DNA of 64,000 nucleotides from Methylocaldum sp002005105 (GTDB lineage: Bacteria; Pseudomonadota; Gammaproteobacteria; Methylococcales; Methylococcaceae), in the NCBI RefSeq assembly GCF_051027545.1, contig NZ_CP194902.1, positions 744,001-808,000 on the forward strand, read 5' to 3'. Below are positions 50,443 to 59,399 of the stretch, in pieces. The notes below the pieces were generated by a model, which saw only the letters and a program-made list of their open reading frames with translations, ran no database searches and was not told the DNA's origin. Both the position numbers and the translations under genes were made by a program. Every line of letters begins with the position of its first letter. The stretch's first letter is position 1.

Positions 50443-53400
50443 ATGAAAGATACGTTCGATCAAAGCGCCCGCCGCCAAAATCATTCCTCCCATTCGAGCC
50501 CTGTCGGACCGATCTTGATCACGCTTGCCCATCGCGGGGCTCCCGGGCGAATCCGGGTCAAGGTTCGTGGACTCTATCGCTCGGAAATCATGAAGAAGGC
50601 GCTTGAAGAACTTCCGGCCAAGAGCCGGTGGCTCGACTCGGTCAGCGCCAATCCGCTTACCGGAAGCGCCTTGGTCCGGTTCAGACTGGATCTGCCGATT
50701 GCCCTCATCATCGACGAGCTCGAACTTTGTGCCCGTAGACACTGGAAAACCAATGCCGCGATCGGCGGACCCCGGACGAAAGTCGGACACCAGGGCACGA
50801 GGCACTCCAATGCGCTCAAGATCGGCTTTTGGAAAGCCCGGAGGGCTGCTTTTGGAAAACCGCCACTCCAAATCGTCGAGAATCCGGATTTAGAGGCCCC
50901 CTCCCGCAAGCGAGTCTGGCACGCAATCGAGGACGAAGAGGTGCTGACGGCCCTGGGGTCCGGACCGGACGGCTTGACCGGAAAGCTTGCCGCGGCGCGT
51001 CTTCTTCGTCACGGACCGAATACCTTGAGCCAGCAAAAACCCCGCTCGGCCATGGCGATGTTTGCGGGACAACTCATGAGTCCGCCGGTCGCGTTGCTCG
51101 GCGTGTCGGCGGTAATTTCCATCGCCACCGGAGGCGTCGCGGATGCTCTAGCCATCCTGAGCGTCGTGTTGATCAATGCCGGCATCGGCTATTTCACCGA
51201 AAGTGAAGCGGAAAAAATCATCGGTTCGCTGGCCAAGCTGACACCAACCCGGGCGCTTGCCATTCGGGATGGGGAAAAGACGGAAATAGCGGTCGAAAAC
51301 GTCGTGCCAGGCGACATTCTGGTGCTCGAGCCGGGATCGTTTGTAGCGGCAGACGCACGTCTGATCGCCAGCAACCGGTTGACTGTCGACGAATCGGCGC
51401 TGACCGGCGAAAGCCTTCCCGTCGGCAAACACCACAACTATCTGGCTCCTGCGGACGCCCCTCTGGCCGATCGCAAGAATATGGTTCATCGCGGCACCGT
51501 CGTCACCGGCGGCAGCGGGACGGCCGTAGCGGTGTCGACCGGCCGCCACACCGAAATCGGCGTGATCCAATCCCTGGTTGGATCGGTCAAACCGCCGGAG
51601 ACGCCGTTGCAGCGCCAATTGGACCATATGGGCACCCAGCTCGCGCTGTTTTCGGGCGGTATCTGCGCGGCGATGTTCGGCCTCGGCCTGCTGCGCGGGT
51701 TCGCCTGGCTGCAAATGTTGAAGTCCTCGATATCTCTGGCCGTCGCGGCCGTTCCGGAAGGCTTGCCGGCGGTGGCGACCACCACCCTGGCCCTCGGCAT
51801 ACGGCGAATGCAGCGCCACCACGTGCTGGTCCGTCAGCTGCCCGCCGTGGAAAGCCTCGGTTCGGTGAGGACCCTTTGCCTCGATAAAACCGGCACGCTA
51901 ACCGAGAACCGGATGCGGGCCGTCACGATCGAAATGCCTGCAATCTCCGTCACTCGCACGAACGGCAGGTTGCTGATGAACGGAGAACCGTTCGATCTGG
52001 CTGAGCAGAATGACCTCGAACGCCTGTTCCAGATCGTATGCCTGTGCAGCGAAGTCAAGCTGGTCGAAAACGGCAGCGGGCGCCAGCTCGACGGAACACC
52101 GACCGAATCGGCTTTGGTGGAGATCGCACTGGACGCGGGCGAGGACTTCAAGGCACTGCGGGCACGGCATCCGCTCGTCAAGACGGTACATCGGGCGGAG
52201 GATCGTCCGTATATGGTCACCGTTCACAAGAACACTGATGGAAAACACCTGGTCGCGGTCAAGGGCAGTCCGACCGACGTGCTCGGGCTGTGCACGCACG
52301 GGCTCCGCGACGGCGAGTACGTAGAGCTTGACGAAACGCAGTGTGCGGCGATCATGACACAGAACGAAGGCTTGGCCGGCCGCGCGTTGAGGGTTCTGGG
52401 CGTCGCCTTCGGATATTCCGAAGATATTGGCACCGCATCCGTAAGCCAAAACCTGGTCTGGCTAGGATTGATAGGGATGGAAGACACGGTCCGCCCCGGG
52501 ATGGCCGAACTCATGGCCAAATTCCATGGAGCCGGAATCAGTACCGTAATGATTACTGGCGATCAGAGCGCCACAGCCTTCTCCGTCGGCAAACGCTTGG
52601 GGCTGAACGGCGTTAAGGCTCTCGAAATCATCGACTCCACCAGCCTGGACAAACTCGACCCCGACCTGCTCGCGGGCATCGTGAATGATACGACAGTGTT
52701 CGCGCGGGTCAGCCCGGCGCACAAGCTCCGCATCGTCCAGGCGCTTCAAAAGGCCGGACACGTCGTAGCGATGACCGGCGACGGCGTCAACGACGGCCCT
52801 GCTTTAAAGGCAGCCGACGTGGGCGTGGCGCTTGGCGGTGGGGGCGCCGAGGTGGCGCGGTCCGTCGCCGACATCGTTCTGGAAGACGACAATCTGCACA
52901 CCATGATCGCTGCCGTTGAGCAGGGACGAACGATTTACTTGAACATCCGAAAGAGCCTGCATTTCCTGCTTTCCAGCAACTTGAGCGAAGTCGAGATCAT
53001 GCTGATCGGCACGGCGCTTGGTGCCGGCGAAGTGCTGAACCCGATCCAACTGCTGTGGATCAACCTATTGACCGACATCCTGCCCGGCCTCGGATTGGCG
53101 CTCGAGCCGCCCGAGCAGGACGTGCTGAAACAGGCGCCCCGCAGCCCAACCGAGCCAATCATCCGCCGCTCCGATGCCGCCAGATTGATGCGTGAATCAC
53201 TGCTTCTCTCCGGCGGCGCCATGGCTGTTTACGGATATAGCGTTGCCCGGTATGGCTTGGGGCCAAAAGCGGGCACCGGCGCCTTTATGACTATCACGCT
53301 CGGTCAGTTGCTCCACGCCATCAGTTGCCGGTCCGAGCGCACCGGCGTGTTCGATAGGGAGAAACGGCCAACCAACCGGCTATTGAGTGCGGCTTTGTTC

Positions 53401-53583
53401 GGTTCAGCCGCTCTTCAAATCGGCGCGGCCTTTTTGCCTCCGTTGCGCAATTTGCTCCGACTTTCGCCCATCGGCGCCCTCGATTGGGTCGCGATCGGGG
53501 CCGGAGCAACCACGCCGTTTTTAATCAATGAGGGGATTAAACGGTTAAAAACCGACTCGCAACAAAAGGAGCGGCGATCATGA
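50443..53583 (+). CDS. P2-type cation ATPase with N-terminal HMA-like domain
   Basis: This 1046-aa transporter starts with an HMA_2-like domain (about residues 24-100: PGRIRVKVRGLYRSEIMKKA ... SVSANPLTGSALVRF) that lacks a CxxC metal motif. A classic P-type ATPase follows: N-terminal domain at about 160-195, actuator motif ALTGESLPVG, membrane-helix-4 motif AAVPEGLPAVATTT, phosphorylation site CLDKTGTLTENRM, and hinge MTGDGVNDGPALKAADVG. The PEGLP motif is that of Ca2+/Mn2+ and Na+/K+ P2 pumps, not of heavy-metal P1B pumps, where CPC/CPH is expected. The ion is not known; Ca2+ or Mn2+ is likeliest. The metK-like start overlaps its stop (ATGA), so the two are coupled. Confidence 0.88.
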   Translation: MKDTFDQSARRQNHSSHSSPVGPILITLAHRGAPGRIRVKVRGLYRSEIMKKALEELPAKSRWLDSVSANPLTGSALVRFRLDLPIALIIDELELCARRHWKTNAAIGGPRTKVGHQGTRHSNALKIGFWKARRAAFGKPPLQIVENPDLEAPSRKRVWHAIEDEEVLTALGSGPDGLTGKLAAARLLRHGPNTLSQQKPRSAMAMFAGQLMSPPVALLGVSAVISIATGGVADALAILSVVLINAGIGYFTESEAEKIIGSLAKLTPTRALAIRDGEKTEIAVENVVPGDILVLEPGSFVAADARLIASNRLTVDESALTGESLPVGKHHNYLAPADAPLADRKNMVHRGTVVTGGSGTAVAVSTGRHTEIGVIQSLVGSVKPPETPLQRQLDHMGTQLALFSGGICAAMFGLGLLRGFAWLQMLKSSISLAVAAVPEGLPAVATTTLALGIRRMQRHHVLVRQLPAVESLGSVRTLCLDKTGTLTENRMRAVTIEMPAISVTRTNGRLLMNGEPFDLAEQNDLERLFQIVCLCSEVKLVENGSGRQLDGTPTESALVEIALDAGEDFKALRARHPLVKTVHRAEDRPYMVTVHKNTDGKHLVAVKGSPTDVLGLCTHGLRDGEYVELDETQCAAIMTQNEGLAGRALRVLGVAFGYSEDIGTASVSQNLVWLGLIGMEDTVRPGMAELMAKFHGAGISTVMITGDQSATAFSVGKRLGLNGVKALEIIDSTSLDKLDPDLLAGIVNDTTVFARVSPAHKLRIVQALQKAGHVVAMTGDGVNDGPALKAADVGVALGGGGAEVARSVADIVLEDDNLHTMIAAVEQGRTIYLNIRKSLHFLLSSNLSEVEIMLIGTALGAGEVLNPIQLLWINLLTDILPGLGLALEPPEQDVLKQAPRSPTEPIIRRSDAARLMRESLLLSGGAMAVYGYSVARYGLGPKAGTGAFMTITLGQLLHAISCRSERTGVFDREKRPTNRLLSAALFGSAALQIGAAFLPPLRNLLRLSPIGALDWVAIGAGATTPFLINEGIKRLKTDSQQKERRS

Positions 53584-54767
53584 AAAAGAGCTTTTTGTTC
53601 ACTTCGGAATCGGTGGCCGAAGGGCACCCCGATCGGTTATGCGACACCATCAGCGACGCGATTGTTGACCGGTTTCTCCAGCAGGATCCTTACTCTCATA
53701 TCGTGACCGAATGCGCCTTGTCGAAAGGAATCGTGTTCGTCGCCGCCCGCTTTGCTTCGAAAGCGACCGTGGACATTCCGGATCTGGCGCGGCAGGTTGT
53801 CGGCGCGGTCGGTTATCGCAAGGAAGATTTCAACGCCGCCGAATGCACCGTGGTCACCAGCCTTATGGCGCAACCTCTCGATCAACGGTATGAATGGGAC
53901 GAGCGGGAATTGACCGACAAGGAGCTCGACCGAATCACCGTCCGCAATCAAATCACTCAGTTCGGTTTCGCCTGCAATCAAACGACCGAGCTGATGCCGT
54001 TTCCGATTACCATGGCCAACCGCTTGGCCCGGCAACTGACCGTGGCGCGCGAGAACAAAACCGTTTCCTACTTATCGCCCGACTGTACCACGCAGGTCGG
54101 CGTGGAATTCGAAAGCGGCAGACCGAACAGGATTCACAGCATTACCCTGATCGCGGGGCCTCATGGGGGCGATCAAATCGACGCAGCCCAGCTTCGCGCC
54201 GATCTTCTCGACCACGTTATCAATCCCGCTTTTGCGAACGAATCGATTCGGCCGGACGATCAGACAGACATCTTCATCAATCCGCGCGGCACTTTCCCGA
54301 AAAGCGGCCCCGCCGCACACTCGGGCATGACCGGACGAAAGACAGCGAGTGATACCTACGGCGGTTACGCGCGGCATTCCGGATCGGCCTTGTCCGGCAA
54401 AGACCCCTGCCGTATCGACCGCGTCGGCGCCTATGCCGCACGCTACGCCGCCAAAAACGTTGTAGCGGCCGGGCTCGCCGACGAATGCGAAGTCCAGCTG
54501 AGCTACACGATCGGGCAGTCCAGGCCGGTCAGCATTCAAGTGTCGGCATTCGGTACCGGCAGCGTCGACGAAAATACGATCAAGAACAGACTCGAAGAAT
54601 GCATCGATTTCCGGCTAGGAGCGATCATCCGGAAATTCGGACTTCGCTACTTGCCCGCGCAATACAAAGGGATGTTTTACCGGATGCTACCGGCACACGG
54701 CCACATGGGCGCGTCATTCACCGAACTGCCTTGGGAACGCATTGATATCGAGAGCAAGCTCCGCTGA
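53580..54767 (+). CDS. divergent S-adenosylmethionine synthetase-like protein (MetK paralogue)
   Basis: This 395-aa protein has the three-domain MetK fold and normal length. It keeps FTSESVAEGHPD (catalytic His), GMTGRKTASDTYGG, LSGKDPCRIDR and AAYAARY-like GAYAARYAAKNVVAAGLA. By-eye comparison with E. coli MetK shows changes at usually invariant places: GHPDK is GHPDR; the GEITT segment is ARFAS (Glu to Arg); GDQGLMFGYA is RNQITQFGFA (Asp to Asn); PDAKSQV is PDCTTQV (Lys to Thr). SAM synthesis may be weakened or changed, and another metK should exist elsewhere. It is coupled by a four-base overlap to the P-type ATPase, an unusual partner. Confidence 0.8.
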   Translation: MKKSFLFTSESVAEGHPDRLCDTISDAIVDRFLQQDPYSHIVTECALSKGIVFVAARFASKATVDIPDLARQVVGAVGYRKEDFNAAECTVVTSLMAQPLDQRYEWDERELTDKELDRITVRNQITQFGFACNQTTELMPFPITMANRLARQLTVARENKTVSYLSPDCTTQVGVEFESGRPNRIHSITLIAGPHGGDQIDAAQLRADLLDHVINPAFANESIRPDDQTDIFINPRGTFPKSGPAAHSGMTGRKTASDTYGGYARHSGSALSGKDPCRIDRVGAYAARYAAKNVVAAGLADECEVQLSYTIGQSRPVSIQVSAFGTGSVDENTIKNRLEECIDFRLGAIIRKFGLRYLPAQYKGMFYRMLPAHGHMGASFTELPWERIDIESKLR

Positions 54768-54897
54768 TCGGCATCAGACAAGCGCAGGCTTGTTCCCGCG
54801 CTTGACCCCGCGAGCACAATGCCCACCTATTTTCGGGTAAGATGTCGGCATACAACTGCCTAGTATCTTTTCCGACACCTATCCCCCACTACCGTTG

Positions 54898-56007
54898 ATG
54901 ATTCGCGCAGCCAACTTGGACGATCTGGACGCCCTCGTTCGGATCGAAGACCGATGTTTCGATACGGACCGTATTTCCCGGCGCAACTTCCGGTATCTCC
55001 TTACCAAGGCGAATGCGGCGACCCTCGTGGATGATCATGAAGGGGTGATTCGCGGATATTCGATGGTGCTATTCCATACCGGCACCTCGCTGGCGCGCCT
55101 GTATTCCTACGCGGTCGACCCGCCGTATCGCAGCCAGGGCATAGGCCGGACTCTGGTAATAGCCTCCGAAGAATTGGCCCTGGACCGCGAATGCGTGACC
55201 TTGCGGCTCGAAGTTCGGCGCGATAATCGACCTTCGATCAAACTGTTTGAAAATCTCGGCTATCGTTATCTGGAAAGCGTTCCCGACTACTACGAAGACC
55301 ACGCCTCGGCCTTGCGGTTCGAGAAAATGCTGGCACCTCATTTGAATCCGGAACTGGCTCGGGTGCCGTATTACCAGCAGACTCTCGATTTCACCTGCGG
55401 TCCGGCATCCCTGATGATGGCCATGAAGACCCTGCAATCCGATGTAGAGCTGGACCGAAAACTCGAGTTGCGGCTATGGCGCGAATCGACCACTGTTTTC
55501 ATGACCTCCGGGCACGGCGGGTGCGGGCCTTATGGACTCGCGCTTTCGGCGTTTCACCGCGGGTTCGATGTCGAGGTTTATGTCAATGATGAAGGCGCAC
55601 TTTTCATTACCTCGGTACGTGATCCAGAGAAACGGGTGGTGATGCAGGTCGTACAGGAGGATTTTTTGGATGAACTGAAAAGACTACCGGTCAAGATCGT
55701 GTATGCCGCCCTCAACTGCAATGAGTTGCAGGAAAAAATGGAGCAAGGCGGCATACCGGTTGTGCTGATCAGTTCCTATCGTCTTTATCAGGAAAAGTTT
55801 CCCCACTGGATCGTGGTGACAGGCTTCGACGAACATTATTTTTACGTGCACGATCCCTATGTCGATTATTCAGCCGGAAAGACAGCCACCGACTGCATCA
55901 ACATGCCCATTCTCAAGACCGATTTTCAACGCATGGCCCGCTACGGAAAAACCGGACAAAAGTCTGTACTGATCCTTCGCAAATCAAAGTCGCGCCGGCG
56001 CCACTGA
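54898..56007 (+). CDS. GNAT acetyltransferase fused to C39-like peptidase
   Basis: This 369-aa fusion has a RimI-like GNAT domain (about residues 1-143; motif A YRSQGIGRTLVIASEELAL) and a papain-like C39-type peptidase domain (about 155-365). The catalytic Cys is in LDFTCGPASLMMAMKTL, the His in FPHWIVVTGF and the Asp/Asn position in VHDPYVD, so the triad looks intact. No ABC transporter is fused or nearby, unlike bacteriocin-exporting C39 proteins. The RimK-type ligase gene starts two bases after its stop. Together they look like a peptide-ligating, acetylating and trimming system whose product is unknown. Confidence 0.85.
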   Translation: MIRAANLDDLDALVRIEDRCFDTDRISRRNFRYLLTKANAATLVDDHEGVIRGYSMVLFHTGTSLARLYSYAVDPPYRSQGIGRTLVIASEELALDRECVTLRLEVRRDNRPSIKLFENLGYRYLESVPDYYEDHASALRFEKMLAPHLNPELARVPYYQQTLDFTCGPASLMMAMKTLQSDVELDRKLELRLWRESTTVFMTSGHGGCGPYGLALSAFHRGFDVEVYVNDEGALFITSVRDPEKRVVMQVVQEDFLDELKRLPVKIVYAALNCNELQEKMEQGGIPVVLISSYRLYQEKFPHWIVVTGFDEHYFYVHDPYVDYSAGKTATDCINMPILKTDFQRMARYGKTGQKSVLILRKSKSRRRH

Positions 56008-56008
56008 T

Positions 56009-57484
56009 ATGTCCGTCCACATCGTCGTTGTCGAGAGTCTAAAGGACTGGCAGCCGGACTATCCGCGCGTGCCCGTGGTTGCAGCCTGCGATTATTTATC
56101 GAAGGCCGAGTACCTAAAAACGAAGGATGTCCGCGTCATCAATTTGTGCCGCAGTTATCGTTACTTAAGCATGGGGTATTTTTGCTCTTTGCTGGCGGAG
56201 CCGCGCAGCCATCGGGTCATTCCAACCGTGAGAACCCTCACCAGCCTCAGCAGTAAATCCATTTACAGCCTTAACATCGAGGATCTCAACGGCATAATCC
56301 AGAAACGCTTCAAGAAGCGCGAGAGCAAAATCGATGAGACCTTCGAGCTTCCGATTTTTTTCGGTCGCTGCGAAGATCCGAATATGCAGGACCTTTCCCG
56401 GCAGATCTTCGATCTATTTCAATGTCCGTTGCTTAAAGTCGAGTTCCGCTATCAAGGCAAGTGGCATATAGACACCGTAAAGCCGATGCACCTCACGAGC
56501 TCGATGTGCGAACCGAACCGGCAACTTTTCATCGACGGACTGAACAGCTACCTCGCGAAACCATGGCGGAGGCCCCGCGCCAGGAGCACGTCGCGCTATG
56601 ATCTGGCGGTGCTGCGTAATCCCGCCGAGAACATGCCGCCTTCCAATGCCGGCGCTTTGCAAAAGCTCGTCAAAGCCGGAAAAAAACAAGGGGTCGATGT
56701 CGAACTGATCGAGAAGAGAGATTACGAGCGCTTGGCGGAATACGACGCTCTATTTATTCGCGAAACCACCAATATTGATCACTACACCTATCGCTTCGCG
56801 AGAAAAGCGCAGATTGAAGGCATGGTGGTCATAGATGATCCCGATTCCATCCTGAAGTGCGCCAACAAGGTCTATTTGGCCGAACTAATGGACGCGCACC
56901 ACATTCCCACACCGAAAAGCAAAATTCTCCAAAAGGGGCACGTCGAATCGATGAATGGCAACATCGGCTACCCCGTCGTCCTTAAGATCCCGGACGGCTC
57001 GTTTTCTCGGGGCGTATACAAAGCCGATGACGAGCGTGAATTTAGAACACTTTCGCAAAAACTGTTCAAGGAATCCGATCTGATCCTCGCCCAAGAATTC
57101 GTTTATACGTCGTTCGACTGGAGAGTGGGCATACTCAATGGACAACCCTTGTTCGCCTGCCAGTACTACATGTCTCGTGCGCATTGGCAAGTCGTCAGGC
57201 ACCGGTCGTCCGGGAAGGCCGTAGAGGGAAACTTTCGGACTTTACCAATCGAAGAGACCCCTAGCGCTGTCGTCGATACCGCGCTGGCCATCGCCAAACT
57301 GATCGGGGACGGTCTTTACGGAGTCGATCTCAAACAAACCGAGAACGGTGTCTACGTGATCGAAATTAACGATAACCCGAACATCGATGCCGGCATCGAG
57401 GATCACGTCCTCGGTGACAGACTCTATCAAATCATCATCGGCGAATTCGTACGCCGCTTAGATATCCGTCGCGAGAGCCGCTGA
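56009..57484 (+). CDS. RimK-type ATP-grasp ligase with N-terminal RLAN-like domain
   Basis: This 491-aa protein has an N-terminal alpha/beta domain (about residues 1-190, starting MSVHIVVVESLKDWQPDYP) of the kind found in long RimK-family proteins (RLAN). The ATP-grasp fold follows (about 215-485): MVVIDDPDSILKCANKVYLAELM, PVVLKIPDGSFSRGVYKA, LAQEFVYTSFDWRVGILNG and the Mg2+-binding VYVIEINDNPNIDAG. Such ligases form peptide bonds between a carboxylate and an amino acid, as RimK adds glutamates to S6. At about 490 aa it is much longer than RimK (about 300). It is coupled with the GNAT-C39 gene. Its substrate is not known. Confidence 0.86.
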   Translation: MSVHIVVVESLKDWQPDYPRVPVVAACDYLSKAEYLKTKDVRVINLCRSYRYLSMGYFCSLLAEPRSHRVIPTVRTLTSLSSKSIYSLNIEDLNGIIQKRFKKRESKIDETFELPIFFGRCEDPNMQDLSRQIFDLFQCPLLKVEFRYQGKWHIDTVKPMHLTSSMCEPNRQLFIDGLNSYLAKPWRRPRARSTSRYDLAVLRNPAENMPPSNAGALQKLVKAGKKQGVDVELIEKRDYERLAEYDALFIRETTNIDHYTYRFARKAQIEGMVVIDDPDSILKCANKVYLAELMDAHHIPTPKSKILQKGHVESMNGNIGYPVVLKIPDGSFSRGVYKADDEREFRTLSQKLFKESDLILAQEFVYTSFDWRVGILNGQPLFACQYYMSRAHWQVVRHRSSGKAVEGNFRTLPIEETPSAVVDTALAIAKLIGDGLYGVDLKQTENGVYVIEINDNPNIDAGIEDHVLGDRLYQIIIGEFVRRLDIRRESR

Positions 57485-57518
57485 GCGATACCCGGATTCA
57501 AGGCAATGGATAGCGAAA

Positions 57519-57594
57519 TGGAGCTGGCGAGAGGATTCGAACCCCCGACCGGCTGATTACAAATCAGCTGCTCTACCGACTGAGCTACGCCAGC
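57519..57594 (-). tRNA. tRNA-Thr (anticodon TGT)
   Basis: This is a 76-nt tRNA with encoded CCA. The acceptor stem GCTGGCG/CGCCAGC is perfect. The D arm contains GCTCAGTCGGTAGAGC, the anticodon stem-loop is GCTGATTTGTAATCAGC with TGT in the loop, and the T arm is GGGGGTTCGAATCCTC. Anticodon TGT reads ACA and, by wobble, ACG threonine codons. Confidence 0.96.
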
Positions 57595-57619
57595 AATGGA
57601 TATGGATAAAACGGCATAA

Positions 57620-57628
57620 ATTATATCA
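57620..57628 (-). promoter_or_regulatory. extended -10 promoter of tRNA-Thr
   Basis: The minus strand reads TGATATAAT, a perfect -10 hexamer with the TGn extension. It lies 26 bp before the tRNA, giving a leader of about 19 nt. No good -35 is present, as expected for an extended -10. Confidence 0.55.
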
Positions 57629-57952
57629 CTAGAAGCCGGAAAGGAGTTGAAGGTTGTCTTCAGTTCATTCTGGCTCTGTAGTGAGTAAAATTTAGGTAAA
57701 TTACCGGCTGGTACATTTTCGGCGCTAGCGTGGGCATCATTCGGAAGCATTTAGCCGGTAACCGGCACAAGCGATGCGAAACCTATGACCCACCGAGATA
57801 TAGGAACCTATAGTCTTAAGGGGAACACCCTGCCCTCATAATAATATAGAGGGATAATCAGCTGGGCCCAAATAAGCCACCTTCCGCGTCATAAGCTCTC
57901 TAGGCCGCACACAGCGCACCGAGATCCGAATTAATCTCCGATCTAAACAAAG
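57629..57952. other. intergenic between tRNA-Thr and the pmoB terminator
   Basis: This is AT-richer than the surroundings. It holds a weak dyad CCCTC/GAGGG (near 57832-57852). I see no gene or promoter here with confidence. Confidence 0.4.
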
Positions 57953-57985
57953 AAAAAAGCCCTCCTTCAGAGAAGGAGGGCTTTT
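57953..57985 (-). terminator. strong terminator of the pmoCAB operon
   Basis: A perfect 14-bp stem AAAAGCCCTCCTTC/GAAGGAGGGCTTTT (57955-57968 and 57972-57985) with a 3-nt loop is followed on the minus strand by a T run. It lies 60 bp after the pmoB stop. Confidence 0.92.
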
Positions 57986-58044
57986 CAGTGCCGACCGTCG
58001 GTCGTAAAGCCTCGAGGGCGCCGGGACCCGGCGCCCCCTTGGTC

Positions 58045-59289
58045 TTACATGAAGGACGGGATCAGCGGAGCGTCGATCTGGGTGACCTGACGGCCGCCCG
58101 CATCGTCAAAGAAGAACAACAGACCGGCAAAGCGGCTGTCCGGATCGTAGATGATGTCGGACAAACGATAGACTTCCCACGCCGCATCGCTGGCGGTAAC
58201 GTCAATCGTCCGCGTCTCACCCGGCTGCAGCGGGCTGTTGTCGCTCACTTCAAGCCCATCGTCCGCCAACAGGTCTTCCGGATAACCGGTGGTGTCGCGG
58301 TAGACATCGCTGTCCAGGAAACGCACCGACGCGGTGTAGAACTCACCCAACCGCACCGGCTTGTTGCCGTTGTTGGTGACGGTGAGCTTCATGCGCATCG
58401 CACGGCCCGGTACCCGGTAGGTGGCGTCGGCAACCTTCACCGAAATCGTCGACTTCGGCATTTCGATCGGCTGAATGCCTCTCATGGTGCCGGCCTGCAA
58501 CGGAATGGTGATCGGGTATTTGCTGTTGGCGCTCGACATCGCGAAGATCACGATCAGGATCGTCGCCGCGGCAAAGCCCATCGCCACTTTCTTGTCACCC
58601 GCCGAGACCAGCTCGTCCGCACGGCCCGCTTCCACCATCAGGTAGCGCGGCAAGAAGGCCGGACGACGGACCCAGTACACGATCCAGGCGACGCCAATGG
58701 CGTACCAGAAGAAGTGCCAGAAGTAGGTGTTGCCTTCGTTGTAGGTCTCCAGATCCACGGTCTGACCGGTCAGGGTGGTCACCGGGTTCTTGAATTCGCT
58801 CATGGAGCCTTCGATCGTGATCCACTTGCCGGGGCCGATGATCGGACCACCGCCTTCGACGTTCATCATGGTGTGCACGTGCCAGTCACCCGGACGGCGC
58901 GCTTTCAACACAACTTTGAACTCGTAGGTCTTGCCGATCTCCAAGCGCACCGAACGCGGCACCAACTGGCCACCGATGTACGATTCTTTGCGGATGAAGA
59001 CCGGACCCGGAATACCGATGTTCAAGAACGCGGTATCGGGCTCGGCGACCGTTTCCGGCCAGCCTTCGAACACGTGGAATTTACCGGTGATTTCGACGGT
59101 GTCGTTGACCTTCACCTTCTCTTTCGACCAGTTCAGATCGTACCAGTGGATGGTACGCATACGCATGAACGCCGCCTGCGATTTCTCACCGTGGGCCGAG
59201 GCGCTCGGCGCGTAGAAGCTGGTCGCGGCAAACGTGGCCAGCAAACCGACCATGGACCACTTGGCGATCCTGTCTTTGAGTAGTTTCAT
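58045..59289 (-). CDS. pmoB: particulate methane monooxygenase subunit B
   Basis: This 414-aa protein has the exact length of Methylococcus PmoB. The signal peptide ends at SAS-A, leaving mature HGEKSQAAFM; that first His is the N-terminal copper ligand. The other ligands are in GDWHVHTMMNV (about residues 133-143; His-x-His). Two membrane helices (about 184-205 and 233-252) separate two periplasmic cupredoxin domains, the second ending near residue 414. The ATG at 59289 follows GAGAGGAAG. PmoB carries the copper sites exposed to the periplasm. It is the last gene of the operon. Codon use is strongly biased, fitting very high expression. Confidence 0.98.
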   Translation of the reverse strand: MKLLKDRIAKWSMVGLLATFAATSFYAPSASAHGEKSQAAFMRMRTIHWYDLNWSKEKVKVNDTVEITGKFHVFEGWPETVAEPDTAFLNIGIPGPVFIRKESYIGGQLVPRSVRLEIGKTYEFKVVLKARRPGDWHVHTMMNVEGGGPIIGPGKWITIEGSMSEFKNPVTTLTGQTVDLETYNEGNTYFWHFFWYAIGVAWIVYWVRRPAFLPRYLMVEAGRADELVSAGDKKVAMGFAAATILIVIFAMSSANSKYPITIPLQAGTMRGIQPIEMPKSTISVKVADATYRVPGRAMRMKLTVTNNGNKPVRLGEFYTASVRFLDSDVYRDTTGYPEDLLADDGLEVSDNSPLQPGETRTIDVTASDAAWEVYRLSDIIYDPDSRFAGLLFFFDDAGGRQVTQIDAPLIPSFM

Positions 59290-59399
59290 AGGTTCTTCCT
59301 CTCTCGAGTCTATTCTGTTGTACCCGCCTCTCAAGCCCCCGCGTCAGGGCGCTTCAAAGGCTGGGTGCGTTTTGCTTGTACGTCCGATTCCGGTCCCGA

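Noticed and set aside
53400..53580. SAM riboswitch before the metK-like gene
   Set aside because: The gene overlaps the ATPase coding region, so there is no leader in which a riboswitch could fold. No SAM-box core was seen.
57988..59283. 431-codon ORF antisense to pmoB
   Set aside because: The translation is rich in Arg, His and Asp, typical of the reverse frame of a GC-rich, codon-biased gene. It lies wholly opposite pmoB, which is certain. A similar antisense frame over pmoC (60214-61275) is rejected for the same reason.
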